Part shown: piece by piece, positions 19,924-28,370 of the stretch
Layout: every line of letters begins with the position of its first letter
How positions within the stretch are numbered: position 1 is the first letter of the stretch
Source of the DNA: Brachybacterium sp. P6-10-X1
GTDB taxonomy: Bacteria; Actinomycetota; Actinomycetes; Actinomycetales; Dermabacteraceae
NCBI RefSeq assembly: GCF_001969445.1
Contig: NZ_CP017297.1
Location: forward strand, 186,001-250,000
Reading direction: 5' to 3'
DNA: 64,000 bases
Made by a program: the position numbers and the translations under genes
Notes under the pieces: model-generated
Told to the model about the DNA's origin: nothing
Database searches by the model: none
Seen by the model: only the letters and a program-made list of their open reading frames with translations

Positions 19924-20705
19924 GAGGCCTTCCCCAGGATGGTCTCGGCCGGGACGAAGGGGTCCTCCCGGGTCGAGGCGAGGATCTGCGCGAGGTGGAT
20001 GGCGCGCGGTGCAGCGTCGGTGCGGCGCAGCTTGCCGCCGATGTTCATCAGGCAGGAGGCGTCGCCGGCGACCACGTACTCCGCGCCGGAGGAGACCACG
20101 TTCGCGGCCTTGTCGGTGACCATCGCATCCGAGGTGGCGTCGTTCTTGACCGAGAAGGTGCCCCCGAAGCCGCAGCAGGTGTCCGACTCCTCCAGCCGCT
20201 TCATCTCGAGCCCCTCGACCGCGCGCAGCAGCTTCAGCGGTCGCGGACCGACCTTGAGCACCCGCATCGAATGGCAGGTGGGGTGGTAGGTGACGCTGTG
20301 CGGGAAGTAGGCCCCGACGTCGGACACCTTCAGCACGTCCACCAGAAGCTCGGAGAGCTCGTAGGTCTTCGCCGAGACCGCCGCAGCCCGCTGCTCGAGC
20401 TCCTCATCGCCTTCGTGCCGGGCCACCAGCCGGTGCTGATCGCGCACACAGCCCGCGCAGGACCCCGAGGGCATCACGATCGCGTCGACCGAGTCCAGGG
20501 ACGGCTCGAAGGTGTCCACGAAGCTGCGCACCACCGGCGCCGCCTCCGTGTAGTAGCCGGTGTTGGTGTGCATCTGCCCGCAGCAGGTCTGGCGCTTGTC
20601 GAACACGACCTCATGGCCCAGTCGCTCCAGCACGGTCACGGTGGCCCGGGCGACGTCCGGGGCCATCACGTCCACCAAGCACGTGGTCATCAGCGAGATG
20701 CGCAT
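19920..20705 (-). CDS. lutA: L-lactate utilisation protein LutA
   Basis: 261 residues with two cysteine-rich CCG-type motifs, TCCGQMH (about residue 41) and DTCCGFGGTF (about residue 180), plus SCAGCVR and YHPTCHSMR. These are the ligands of the heterodisulfide-reductase-like [4Fe-4S] site of LutA/GlcF-type subunits. First gene of lutA-ORF43-lutB-lutC-epimerase. AGGAAGAAGGAT precedes ATG 20705. A terminator-like hairpin separates it from mqo upstream. Confidence 0.93.
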   Translation of the reverse strand: MRISLMTTCLVDVMAPDVARATVTVLERLGHEVVFDKRQTCCGQMHTNTGYYTEAAPVVRSFVDTFEPSLDSVDAIVMPSGSCAGCVRDQHRLVARHEGDEELEQRAAAVSAKTYELSELLVDVLKVSDVGAYFPHSVTYHPTCHSMRVLKVGPRPLKLLRAVEGLEMKRLEESDTCCGFGGTFSVKNDATSDAMVTDKAANVVSSGAEYVVAGDASCLMNIGGKLRRTDAAPRAIHLAQILASTREDPFVPAETILGKAS

Positions 20706-20745
20706 CCGACATCCTTCTTCCTGGGGGTTCCTGCGGTCGTCCCGA

Positions 20746-20770
20746 GCGCCGGGAGGGTGGCTCCCGGCGC
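20746..20770 (-). terminator. Stem-loop after mqo
   Basis: GCGCCGGGA (20746-20754) pairs perfectly with TCCCGGCGC (20762-20770), loop 7 nt, 11 nt past the mqo stop. No clear T run, as is common in high-GC genomes. It lies between mqo and lutA, which are on the same strand. Confidence 0.5.
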
Positions 20771-20780
20771 ACCGGGTGGA

Positions 20781-22265
20781 TCAGCGGTGCTCGAGGCCCA
20801 GTGCCGCGGCGGTGTCGGCGAGGCTGCGGTGCGCGGCGTCGGGATCGTCCGAGAGAAGCGTGCCCCAGCTCGGCACCATCTGGGCGATGCCGGGGCGCCA
20901 GCCCTCGATGCGGTCGGGGAACATGCGCTCGAGGAGGTTCAGCATGATGCTGGTCGCGGTCGAAGCACCCGGGGACGCACCCAGCATGCCGCCGATCGAC
21001 CCGTCGGCCGCGGTGATCACCTGGGTGCCGAACTGGAGCACGCCGCGCTTGTCGGCATCGGGGGCGATCACCTGGACGCGCTGGCCCGCGGTGACCTCCT
21101 CCCAGTCCTCCATCTGCGCCGAGGGCATGTACTCCAGCAGCGCCTCGAAGCGCTGGCGACGCGTCGCGGCGAGCTGGGAGCCCAGGTAGACCATGAGATC
21201 GAGGTTGGGAGGGGCGACGGCCATCATCTGCGTGATGTTGGAGGGCTTCATCGAGGCGAACAGGTCCATGTAGCTGCCGGACTTGAGGAACTTCGGGGAC
21301 CAGCCGGCGTAGGGGCCGAACATCAGCGAGCGGCGGCCCTCGACGTACCGGGTGTCGAGGTGGGGGACGCTCATCGGCGGGGCGCCGACGCCGGCCTTGC
21401 CGTAGACCTTCGCATCGTGGCGGGCGATCACGTCCTCGTCGGTGCAGCGCAGCCACTGGCCGGAGATCGGGAACCCGCCGAAGCCGCGGATCTCCTCGAT
21501 GCCGGACTTCTGCAGCAGCGGCAGGGCGGCGCCGCCGGCCCCGACGAAGACGAAGGGGGCGCGGATCACGCGGACCTCGTCGTCGGAGGTGTCGCGGACC
21601 ATGACGCCCCAGTCGCTGCCCATCCGGCGCAGGTCGATGACCTCGCTGCCGGTCGAGACCGTGGTGCCCACGCGGCCGGCGTGCTGCAGCAGCTGATGGG
21701 TCAGCGAGCCGAAGTCGACGTCGGTGCCGTCGGGCGAGCGGGTCGCACCGATGGTCTCGGTGACGGGCCGCGACTCGGTCACCAGCGGGGCCCAGTCGCT
21801 CAGCTGCGCATGCTCGGAGGTGAACTCCATACGGTCGAACAGCGGGTTCGCCGTGAGCGCCTCGTGCCGGCGGCGCAGGTAGTCCACGTTCTCGATGCCG
21901 TGCACGAAGCTCATGTGCGGCACCGGGTGGATGAAGGTGGAGGGGTCGCCGATCTTGTCGTTCTCCACCAGGTGCGCCCAGAACTGGCGCGAGACCTGGA
22001 ACTGCTCGTTGATGGTGATCGCCTTGGCGGGGCTCACCGAGCCGTCGACGTCCTGCGGCGTGTAGTTCAGCTCGCACAGGGCGCTGTGCCCGGTGCCGGC
22101 GTTGTTCCACCCTTGGCTGGACTCCCGGCCGAGATCGTCCAGCTTCTCGAGCACCACCACGTTCCAGTCGGGTTCGAGTTCGGTGAGCATCGCGGCCAGG
22201 GTGGCGCTCGCGACCCCGCCGCCGATCAGCACCGCATCCGCACGGGTCACATCCAGGTCTGCCAT
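20781..22265 (-). CDS. mqo: Malate:quinone oxidoreductase
   Basis: 494 residues, normal length. The N-terminal FAD motif is VLIGGGVASATLAAML; GRESSQGWNNAGTGHSALCELNYTP and the C-terminal GASPGASTA are hallmarks of the Mqo family. It oxidises malate to oxaloacetate and passes electrons to menaquinone at the membrane face. I chose ATG 22265 after GGAGAGAC; the upstream extension is not Mqo-like. Mqo is a TCA enzyme and need not belong to the sugar pathway beside it. Confidence 0.95.
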   Translation of the reverse strand: MADLDVTRADAVLIGGGVASATLAAMLTELEPDWNVVVLEKLDDLGRESSQGWNNAGTGHSALCELNYTPQDVDGSVSPAKAITINEQFQVSRQFWAHLVENDKIGDPSTFIHPVPHMSFVHGIENVDYLRRRHEALTANPLFDRMEFTSEHAQLSDWAPLVTESRPVTETIGATRSPDGTDVDFGSLTHQLLQHAGRVGTTVSTGSEVIDLRRMGSDWGVMVRDTSDDEVRVIRAPFVFVGAGGAALPLLQKSGIEEIRGFGGFPISGQWLRCTDEDVIARHDAKVYGKAGVGAPPMSVPHLDTRYVEGRRSLMFGPYAGWSPKFLKSGSYMDLFASMKPSNITQMMAVAPPNLDLMVYLGSQLAATRRQRFEALLEYMPSAQMEDWEEVTAGQRVQVIAPDADKRGVLQFGTQVITAADGSIGGMLGASPGASTATSIMLNLLERMFPDRIEGWRPGIAQMVPSWGTLLSDDPDAAHRSLADTAAALGLEHR

Positions 22266-22401
22266 GTCTCTCCGTTCCAGCTGTCTCGGGGCGCGCCCGA
22301 GGGTGGGGCGCGATCCTCGCGCAGCCCCGGGTGGTCTGCCGTCCAGGGTATCCCGTGTCCCGGCGGCTCGACCGCATGGCCCGGACCGGAGCCGTCGGAG
22401 C

Positions 22402-23079
22402 TCAACCGGCAACGCCGCGGCGGGCCTCCAGGTCCGTCAGCAGCAGTTCGATGCGCCGGCCCAGCAGCACCGTCGCACCCTCGATCGCGGTTGCGGCGCC
22501 CACCAGGAGCCCGACCGGCCAGACCAGGGAGCATACGGCGATCCAGGCGGCCAGCCCGAGGACGACGGCGATGAAGTGCACGGGCAGGGTGCCGGGCAGC
22601 AGCAGAGCGAGGCGCCAGGAGACCGGCAGGTCCTGACGGCGCACCCGGGGCACGGCGACGAGGACGGCGGCGGAGACGGTGGACCAGGCGGCGCTGATCA
22701 CGGCGAGACCGGCCAGGACGATGGTGGCCGCCGAGCTCGGAACCGCTCCTCCGAGCACGATCCAGAGCATCGCTGCGGAGCCGGTCTGCACCACCATCAG
22801 GGGGAGAAGTCGCAGGTTCGCACTGACCAGCTGGTGTCGCCAGCTCTCCCACATCACCGTCGACACCCTCACCTTCGCTCCGTATCGGGAGGCGCGGAAG
22901 GCATCGGCCGCGGCGACGCTGGCCGGTGCGATTCCCAGCACGACCAGACCCAGGAGGCTGAGCAGGGACCAGACGAGGTTCACGCGCAGCACCAGCCAGA
23001 CCTGGTCCACGGCCTCGTTGAATCGTGTGACCCAGACGGGTACCTCGGCGGGCCCACGGGACGGGCGGGAAGTCGTCAT
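22402..23079 (-). CDS. YesL-like (DUF624) membrane protein
   Basis: 225 residues, about five hydrophobic segments (near 25-50, 88-110, 113-138, 150-175, 180-205). A YesL/DUF624 pattern is suggested by the aromatic N-terminal helix with WLVLRVNLVWSLLSLLGLVVLGIAPASVAAADAFR. YesL proteins often accompany oligosaccharide ABC transporters of the LplABC type, which fits this cluster. It diverges from the first fucosidase gene across a 79-bp region holding two operator-like repeats. Function unknown. Confidence 0.75.
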   Translation of the reverse strand: MTTSRPSRGPAEVPVWVTRFNEAVDQVWLVLRVNLVWSLLSLLGLVVLGIAPASVAAADAFRASRYGAKVRVSTVMWESWRHQLVSANLRLLPLMVVQTGSAAMLWIVLGGAVPSSAATIVLAGLAVISAAWSTVSAAVLVAVPRVRRQDLPVSWRLALLLPGTLPVHFIAVVLGLAAWIAVCSLVWPVGLLVGAATAIEGATVLLGRRIELLLTDLEARRGVAG

Positions 23080-23105
23080 GGGCTGAGGCTACACGTGCCC
23101 CCACA

Positions 23106-23144
23106 AGACACCCGATGTCTTCTTGCCACAGACACCCGATGTTT
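23106..23144. promoter_or_regulatory. Two operator-like direct repeats between DUF624 and fucosidase genes
   Basis: AGACACCCGATGTCT (23106-23120) and AGACACCCGATGTTT (23130-23144), 24 bp apart. The first is nearly palindromic (AGACA...TGTCT). On the minus strand the second reads ATCGGGTGTCTGTG, 11 of 14 identical to ATCCGAGGTCTGTG near the fuconate dehydratase promoter (30467). A plausible operator for the FadR-type regulator at 34976-35668. Confidence 0.5.
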
Positions 23145-23158
23145 GATGGGATGGAGGG

Positions 23159-24463
23159 ATGGAAACAGCTCCGCACGGCATCGCCGTCGACCCTGAGCCC
23201 CTCCGTCCCACCCCTGAGCAGCTGCAATGGCAGAGGGATGGTCTCGGCGTCTTCTTCCACTTCGGGATCAACACCTTCGCCCAGAAGGAGTGGAGCAACG
23301 GTTCCGTGCCCTCCGACCTCTTCGCGCCGACGGATCTCGATACCGATCAGTGGGTGCGCACCGCCAAGGACCTCGGCGCCGTGTACGTGATCCTCACCGC
23401 CAAGCATCATGACGGCTTCTGCCTGTGGCCCACCGCGACCACCGACTACTCGGTGGCCTCCTCCCCGTGGCTCGGTGGCGAGGGCGACGTGGTGGGGGAG
23501 CTGGCTGCATCCTGCCGAAAGTACGAGATGAAGCTCGGACTGTATCTCTCGCCCTGGGACCGCAATGCCCCGCAGTACGAGGACCCCGAGGCCTACGACG
23601 AGTTCTACCTCGCCCAGCTGCGGGAGGTGTGCACGAACTACGGCGAGCTGCATGAGCTGTGGTTCGACGGTGCTGGCTCGGCGGGTCGCGAGTACGCCTG
23701 GGACCGCATCGGCTCGCTCATCGCCGAGCTGCAGCCGCAGGCGATGGTGTTCAACATGGGCCCGGCCACCATCCGCTGGATCGGCAACGAGGACGGGCTC
23801 GCCTCGGACCCGGTCCAGTACGTCACCCGCTCGACCGACCTGAACCAGTACGACCCGGACGTGGTTGATCTCGGCGCGGCCCGTTACCTGCCCCCGGAGT
23901 GCGACGTCTCCCTGCGCAACGGCTGGTTCTGGCAGGAGGCGGAATCACCCAAAGAGCTCGCTCACCTGCTGGGGATCCACGACCGGTCGATCGGTTTGGG
24001 CGCGAACCTCCTGCTGAACGTCCCGCCGGACCGGACCGGACGCATCGGAGAGGACGACGCCGCACGCTGCCGCGAGCTGCGGGCCGCCCTCGACGCCCGG
24101 TTCGGGGCGCCGACCTCCGCGACCGTCCGGGCAGAGTCGGACGGTCACGTGCGCCTGGAACTGCCGGCGACGGCCGGGACCTGGTTCGACCATGTCGAGC
24201 TGCGGGAACGACTCGAGGATGGCCAGCGGGTCACCTCCCACCGGATCGTCACAGACGACGGGCAGCTGGTTGCCGAGGGCGGCACCGTGGGTGTCCGACG
24301 CATCCACCGGCTGGCCCGCCCGTTGAGCACGCGCACGCTCCTGGTCGAGCTGGTCGGTGACGGCGCGATGCTGGAGGCAGCCTGCGTCCACGACGCCAGC
24401 GGGGCGCCGGTCCCGCAGCTCGACGAGTCGAACAGGGCATCGTCGGCGGCACCGGTGGACTGA
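23159..24463 (+). CDS. Alpha-L-fucosidase (GH29)
   Basis: 434 residues. The GH29 barrel is recognisable from FFHFGINTFAQKEW, VILTAKHHDGFCLWPT and LWFDGAGS, where the Asp is in the position of the catalytic nucleophile. No signal peptide is present, so it acts on imported oligosaccharide in the cytosol. The LNVPPDRTGRI segment closes the barrel; a small C-terminal beta domain follows. ATG 23159 follows GATGGGATGGAGGG. It has its own control region shared with the DUF624 gene, apart from the second fucosidase gene at 31826. Linkage specificity cannot be told. Confidence 0.92.
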   Translation: METAPHGIAVDPEPLRPTPEQLQWQRDGLGVFFHFGINTFAQKEWSNGSVPSDLFAPTDLDTDQWVRTAKDLGAVYVILTAKHHDGFCLWPTATTDYSVASSPWLGGEGDVVGELAASCRKYEMKLGLYLSPWDRNAPQYEDPEAYDEFYLAQLREVCTNYGELHELWFDGAGSAGREYAWDRIGSLIAELQPQAMVFNMGPATIRWIGNEDGLASDPVQYVTRSTDLNQYDPDVVDLGAARYLPPECDVSLRNGWFWQEAESPKELAHLLGIHDRSIGLGANLLLNVPPDRTGRIGEDDAARCRELRAALDARFGAPTSATVRAESDGHVRLELPATAGTWFDHVELRERLEDGQRVTSHRIVTDDGQLVAEGGTVGVRRIHRLARPLSTRTLLVELVGDGAMLEAACVHDASGAPVPQLDESNRASSAAPVD

Positions 24464-24480
24464 GCCGGCGAGGAGCCGGC
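24464..24480. terminator. Hairpin between convergent genes
   Basis: GCCGGC (24464-24469), 5-nt loop, GCCGGC (24475-24480), directly after the fucosidase stop and facing the end of the solute-binding-protein gene at 24559. Short stem, no T tract. Confidence 0.35.
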
Positions 24481-24558
24481 GTTCTCGGGCACCGGCCCCT
24501 CGCTCTGATGCCTTCGGCTCCTCGCTCCGGGGCGAGCGGGAGGGTCACCGAGGATCGT

Positions 24559-26319
24559 TCAGGCCTGGTTCGTGTCGGCCTCCGAGAGGACCTGGAGGTA
24601 CTGGTCGACGCCGGCGTTGGACAGAGAGGTGAGGTAGGACTCCCAGTCCGCGTCGGAGTCCGGGTCGAGCTCGCCCAGGCACATGCTGGTCGCCCCGCGG
24701 ACGTAGGCGGCGTCGATGTTGGTGCGCAGTTCGCCGACCTGTGCGGCTTGGTCCTGATCGAAGAACGGGGCGATGAACAGCGCCTCGGGTTCGGCCCGGA
24801 ACTCCTCGTACAGCTTTCCGGCGCGGTAGAGCATCGGCTCGAAGCTGGTCATCTCGTCGACCGCCTCACCGTGGCGCACGTCCAGCGCCAAGTTGAACAC
24901 TCCGTGCTCCTCCCATCCGACGTTGCGGGTCTCCTTGCGCTGGGGCACCTTCTTGTACAGGGCAGGACGTTCGTCGATCCCGATGTCGCCCTCGGCCGCC
25001 CAGGTCCAGAAGTCCTCCTGCGGGCCCAGTCGCATCGACAGCGTCGACAGCAGCCCGAGCTGGAAGTCGGCCCAGCGCACCAGGGTCTCCGGATCGGCAC
25101 TGTCGGCCGGGATCACCATGCCCACCGATCCGGCACCGGGCGGGTCGTCCCAGGCGATGACGGGATCGCCCTCCGGGCCGGCGAAGGGACGCAGCGGCGC
25201 GAACTCGCGATAGCGCGCCTCGGGATCCGTGTAGTCGACGGTCGCGAAGTTGCCTTGGGACACGCCCTGGCACACCCCGATCCGGCTGCCTGCTCGAGCC
25301 ATGCCGAGCCGGATCAGCTGTTCGCTGGTCTGGGTGAAGGCATTGCGGTCCAGGAGATCGCCGCGCACCAGGCGGGCGGCGGCGCGGAAGACATCCCGCA
25401 TGGCAGGGTCCGTCGGCGTGAACACGATCGTGTCCCCGTCACGGCGCAGCTGGTTCACGCCGAGATCGAGGTGGGCGGCTCCCAGCAGCTGCAGCGGGAG
25501 GTTGTCCTTCCATCCCGACATCGGCCGGATCTCGGGGTCCGCCTCCTTCATCGCCGTGAGCATCTGCTCGAACTCCTCGAGCGTCGTGGGCTGCTCGCTG
25601 AACCCGGCCGCCTCCATCGACGGCGTGTGCACCCAGGTCCGGAAGGCGGAGGACTTGCAGTGATAGCACTGGTTCAGTGACGGGAAGGCGTACATCGCAC
25701 CGTCCGGGGCGGTCCACGCCGTGCGGAAGTCCGGGTTCTGGGCGAAGACCTCCTGGAGCTCGGGAGCCAGGCGGTCGATGAGCTCGTCCAGGGCCAGGAA
25801 CAGCCCCTGCTGCCCGTAGACGTACAGCTCCGACTTGGTGAAGCCGCCCATCCACTCCGGGCCCAGCATCAGCGCGTCGGGCAGCTCCCCGCCGGCGAGG
25901 ATGGCGTTGACCTTCGGGGCACCCTCGTCGCCGCGAGGCACGGTCCCGTACTCGATCTTCACCCCAGTCTTCTCCTCCAAATACTTCGAGAAGAGGTTTG
26001 TCGCCGGTTCGAAGTTGGCCACGCTGCGGGTGATCACCGACAGGGCGGTGCTGCCGTCGCCGAAGGGCTCGCTCTCCCGCGCCTTCGGGCCGACATAGCC
26101 TTCCGGGTAGGGGACTCCGTCGATCTCGGGGCCGAGCTGGACCTCGAGGGAGGCGCTGCCCTGCTCGTAGTCCACCTGGGGCACGGTCGCCGGGCCGGCG
26201 GCGTCGCCCCCGGAGCAGCTGGCGAGAGCGGCCCCGAGAGGCAGGGCGGAAGCGCCGGCCAGCAGGGTGCGGCGACGCAGTGGTGAGGTCGCGGTGGTGG
26301 GTTCGGGTCGTGGGGTCAT
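24559..26319 (-). CDS. Tat-type solute-binding lipoprotein 1 (oligosaccharide ABC transporter)
   Basis: 586 residues. The signal region has a twin-arginine motif (LRRRTLLAGAS) and a lipobox LASC (Cys near residue 35), so it is probably exported folded and lipid-anchored. The mature part resembles LplA-type binding proteins. It is a clear paralogue of the protein at 28371-30173, sharing EIDGV-YPE-YVGP, YGQQGLFL-LD-LID and CYHCK blocks. AGGAG precedes ATG 26319. It is the last gene of the operon, separated from the permease by 67 bp that include an 11-base G run. Confidence 0.9.
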   Translation of the reverse strand: MTPRPEPTTATSPLRRRTLLAGASALPLGAALASCSGGDAAGPATVPQVDYEQGSASLEVQLGPEIDGVPYPEGYVGPKARESEPFGDGSTALSVITRSVANFEPATNLFSKYLEEKTGVKIEYGTVPRGDEGAPKVNAILAGGELPDALMLGPEWMGGFTKSELYVYGQQGLFLALDELIDRLAPELQEVFAQNPDFRTAWTAPDGAMYAFPSLNQCYHCKSSAFRTWVHTPSMEAAGFSEQPTTLEEFEQMLTAMKEADPEIRPMSGWKDNLPLQLLGAAHLDLGVNQLRRDGDTIVFTPTDPAMRDVFRAAARLVRGDLLDRNAFTQTSEQLIRLGMARAGSRIGVCQGVSQGNFATVDYTDPEARYREFAPLRPFAGPEGDPVIAWDDPPGAGSVGMVIPADSADPETLVRWADFQLGLLSTLSMRLGPQEDFWTWAAEGDIGIDERPALYKKVPQRKETRNVGWEEHGVFNLALDVRHGEAVDEMTSFEPMLYRAGKLYEEFRAEPEALFIAPFFDQDQAAQVGELRTNIDAAYVRGATSMCLGELDPDSDADWESYLTSLSNAGVDQYLQVLSEADTNQA

Positions 26320-26347
26320 GATGATCTCCTGACGTCGTCGTGCGAGG

Positions 26348-26366
26348 AAAAAATAGGGGGGGGGGG
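26348..26366. repeat. Homopolymer pair A6-TA-G11
   Basis: Plus strand: six A (26348-26353), TA, then eleven G (26356-26366). On the transcribed (minus) strand it is C11-TA-T6, 29 to 47 nt upstream of the binding-protein start and 20 nt past the permease stop. Could vary in length by slippage, or reflect sequencing error. Confidence 0.8.
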
Positions 26367-26386
26367 CGCGATGATCCGAGGTGGGT

Positions 26387-27388
26387 TCAGAAGAGTCCGG
26401 CCTTGGTGGTCCGCCTGGCCAGGAAGTTCACGGCGATCAGCAGGAGCAGGCTGATGATGCTGCGGAAGAGACCGATCGCCGTGGCGTAGCTGTACTGCGG
26501 GATCGGGCTCTTCAGACCGACCTCGTAGACGTAGGTGTCGATCACCTGCGAGGTGGTGAGGTTCAGAGGGTTCTGCAGCAGCAGCACCTTCTCGAAGCCG
26601 ACGCTCATGATCGTGCCGACATTGAGGATCATCAGCACGACGGCGATCGGGATGATCGCCGGCAGATCGATGTGCCACATCCGACGCATCAGAGAGGCGC
26701 CGTCGACCTTCGCGGCTTCGTGCAACTCGGGCGGGACCGAGGACAGAGCCGCCAGGTAGATGATCGCGCTGAAGCCGGCGGTCTGCCAGATACCGGACCA
26801 GACGTACGTGTGGCGGAACCAGCCGGGATCGGTGAGGAACGCCGGCGGATCGATGCCGAGCAGGCTCAGCGCGTGCGGGAAGATCCCGCTGGAGGGGTCC
26901 AGCAGCATCACCAGGATGCCGACCACCACCACGACCGAAATGAAGTTCGGCGCATAGGTGATGAGCTGGACGACGCGCGAGAAGTACTTCTGGCGCACCG
27001 CGTTCAGCGCCAGCGCGAGAAGGATCGGGATGGGGAAGCCCGCGATCAGCTCGTAGAAGGCCAGCACGATCGTGTTGCGCAGCAGAGGCCAGAAATTGTA
27101 GCTCTCCACGAAGCGCTCGATGTGTTTCATCCCCACCCACTCGGACCCGGTGAGTCCTCCGACGGGGGTGAAGTCTCGGAACGCGATCTGAATGCCGTAC
27201 ATCGGCCAGTACATGAAGATCGCGACCCAGATCACGGCTGGCAGGACCAGCAGGTACAGTTGCCACGAGTGAGCGAGGCGGCGCCCGAGCGACTTCTTGC
27301 GCTGTCCTTCGAGCGTGATCTTCCTGCGAGATTTCTTGGTGTCGTCGACGCGCAGCTGGTCGACGAAGTTTCCCTGGTCTGTGCTCAT
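26387..27388 (-). CDS. ABC transporter permease, LplB type
   Basis: 333 residues with six predicted membrane helices after a 40-residue basic cytosolic N terminus. The EAA loop that contacts the ATPase is EAAKVDGASLMRRMWHIDLP (about residues 235-254). It belongs to the permease family that moves oligosaccharides in CUT1-type importers. Seven bases separate it from the companion permease upstream. No ATPase gene accompanies the pair. Confidence 0.92.
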   Translation of the reverse strand: MSTDQGNFVDQLRVDDTKKSRRKITLEGQRKKSLGRRLAHSWQLYLLVLPAVIWVAIFMYWPMYGIQIAFRDFTPVGGLTGSEWVGMKHIERFVESYNFWPLLRNTIVLAFYELIAGFPIPILLALALNAVRQKYFSRVVQLITYAPNFISVVVVVGILVMLLDPSSGIFPHALSLLGIDPPAFLTDPGWFRHTYVWSGIWQTAGFSAIIYLAALSSVPPELHEAAKVDGASLMRRMWHIDLPAIIPIAVVLMILNVGTIMSVGFEKVLLLQNPLNLTTSQVIDTYVYEVGLKSPIPQYSYATAIGLFRSIISLLLLIAVNFLARRTTKAGLF

Positions 27389-27395
27389 AGGTGCC

Positions 27396-28367
27396 TCAGC
27401 CCTTCAGCGAACCGATCATCATGCCCTTGACGAAGTGCTTCTGCACGAACGGGTAGGCGATGAGCGGAGGAACGGATGCGATGATGATCAATGCGTACTT
27501 CAGCTGGTCGGCCAGCTTCTGCATGGCCGCGATCCGCTCCGGATCCGCATTGGCCATCTGGGAGGGGTCGAAGGAGTTCTCCAGCAGGATGTTCCGCATC
27601 ACCAGCTGCAGCGGGTACAGCGACTCATCGGTGAGATAGATCAGCCCGTTGAAGTACGCGTTCCACGTGGCCACGCCGTACAGCAGCAGGTTCACGGCGA
27701 TGATCGGCTTGGACAGGGGCAGCACGATCTGCCCGAAGAAGCGCAGATCGTTGGCACCGTCGATCCGTGAGCACTCCAGCAGCTCATGGGGGATCGTGGT
27801 CTGGAAGAAGGTCCGGGTCACGATCAGCTGCCAGACGCTCACGCAGGTCGGCAGGATCATCGCCCAGATGGTGTTGAGCATCCCCAGGGACTGCACCACC
27901 AGGTAGGTGGGGATCATGCCCCCGGAGAACATCATGGTCAGCACGAAGACGATGGTCAGGGCATTCCGACCCACCAGATCGCTGCGGGAGAGCGCGTACC
28001 CCCCACCGATGGTGACCGCGGTCCCCAGGGTCATCGCCGCCGTCGAGTACAGCAGCGAGTTGAAGAAGCCGCGGGGGATCGCGGGGTAGTCGAGGATCGC
28101 TTCGTAGGCGTCGAAGCTGAACCCGACCGGCCATAGCCACATCTCTCCGGAGGTGACCGCCGCCGGCTGGGACAGGGAGGCGCTGACGATGTAGACGAAG
28201 GGATAGATGATCGTGGTGGTGAACAGCAGCAGAAGCACGGTCATCACGATGTTCAGGACCCGGTCCGAGAGCGGCTCCTTGATCCTGCGGCGTGACGGGG
28301 GTGCGGCGGCGGGAGTGGTGCTGTGGGCCGTCGCTTCGGGGTGGGAATGGGATCGGAGCAGCGTCAT
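27396..28367 (-). CDS. ABC transporter permease, YtcP/AraQ type
   Basis: 323 residues, six membrane helices (first about residues 38-60). The EAA-like loop is ECSRIDGANDLRFFGQIVLPL. It pairs with the LplB-type permease to form the channel. The N terminus is rich in Ser/His/Pro and probably disordered. Three bases separate it from the stop of the upstream binding-protein gene, so all four transporter genes form one operon (SBP2-permease-permease-SBP1). Confidence 0.92.
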   Translation of the reverse strand: MTLLRSHSHPEATAHSTTPAAAPPSRRRIKEPLSDRVLNIVMTVLLLLFTTTIIYPFVYIVSASLSQPAAVTSGEMWLWPVGFSFDAYEAILDYPAIPRGFFNSLLYSTAAMTLGTAVTIGGGYALSRSDLVGRNALTIVFVLTMMFSGGMIPTYLVVQSLGMLNTIWAMILPTCVSVWQLIVTRTFFQTTIPHELLECSRIDGANDLRFFGQIVLPLSKPIIAVNLLLYGVATWNAYFNGLIYLTDESLYPLQLVMRNILLENSFDPSQMANADPERIAAMQKLADQLKYALIIIASVPPLIAYPFVQKHFVKGMMIGSLKG

Positions 28368-28370
28368 GGC

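Noticed and set aside
20781-22265. mqo as part of the lactate operon
   Set aside because: A hairpin lies between mqo and lutA and Mqo is a general TCA enzyme; the link may be only positional.
19995-22574. 859-codon open frame opposite lutA and mqo
   Set aside because: Overlaps two sure genes on the other strand; no protein family features.
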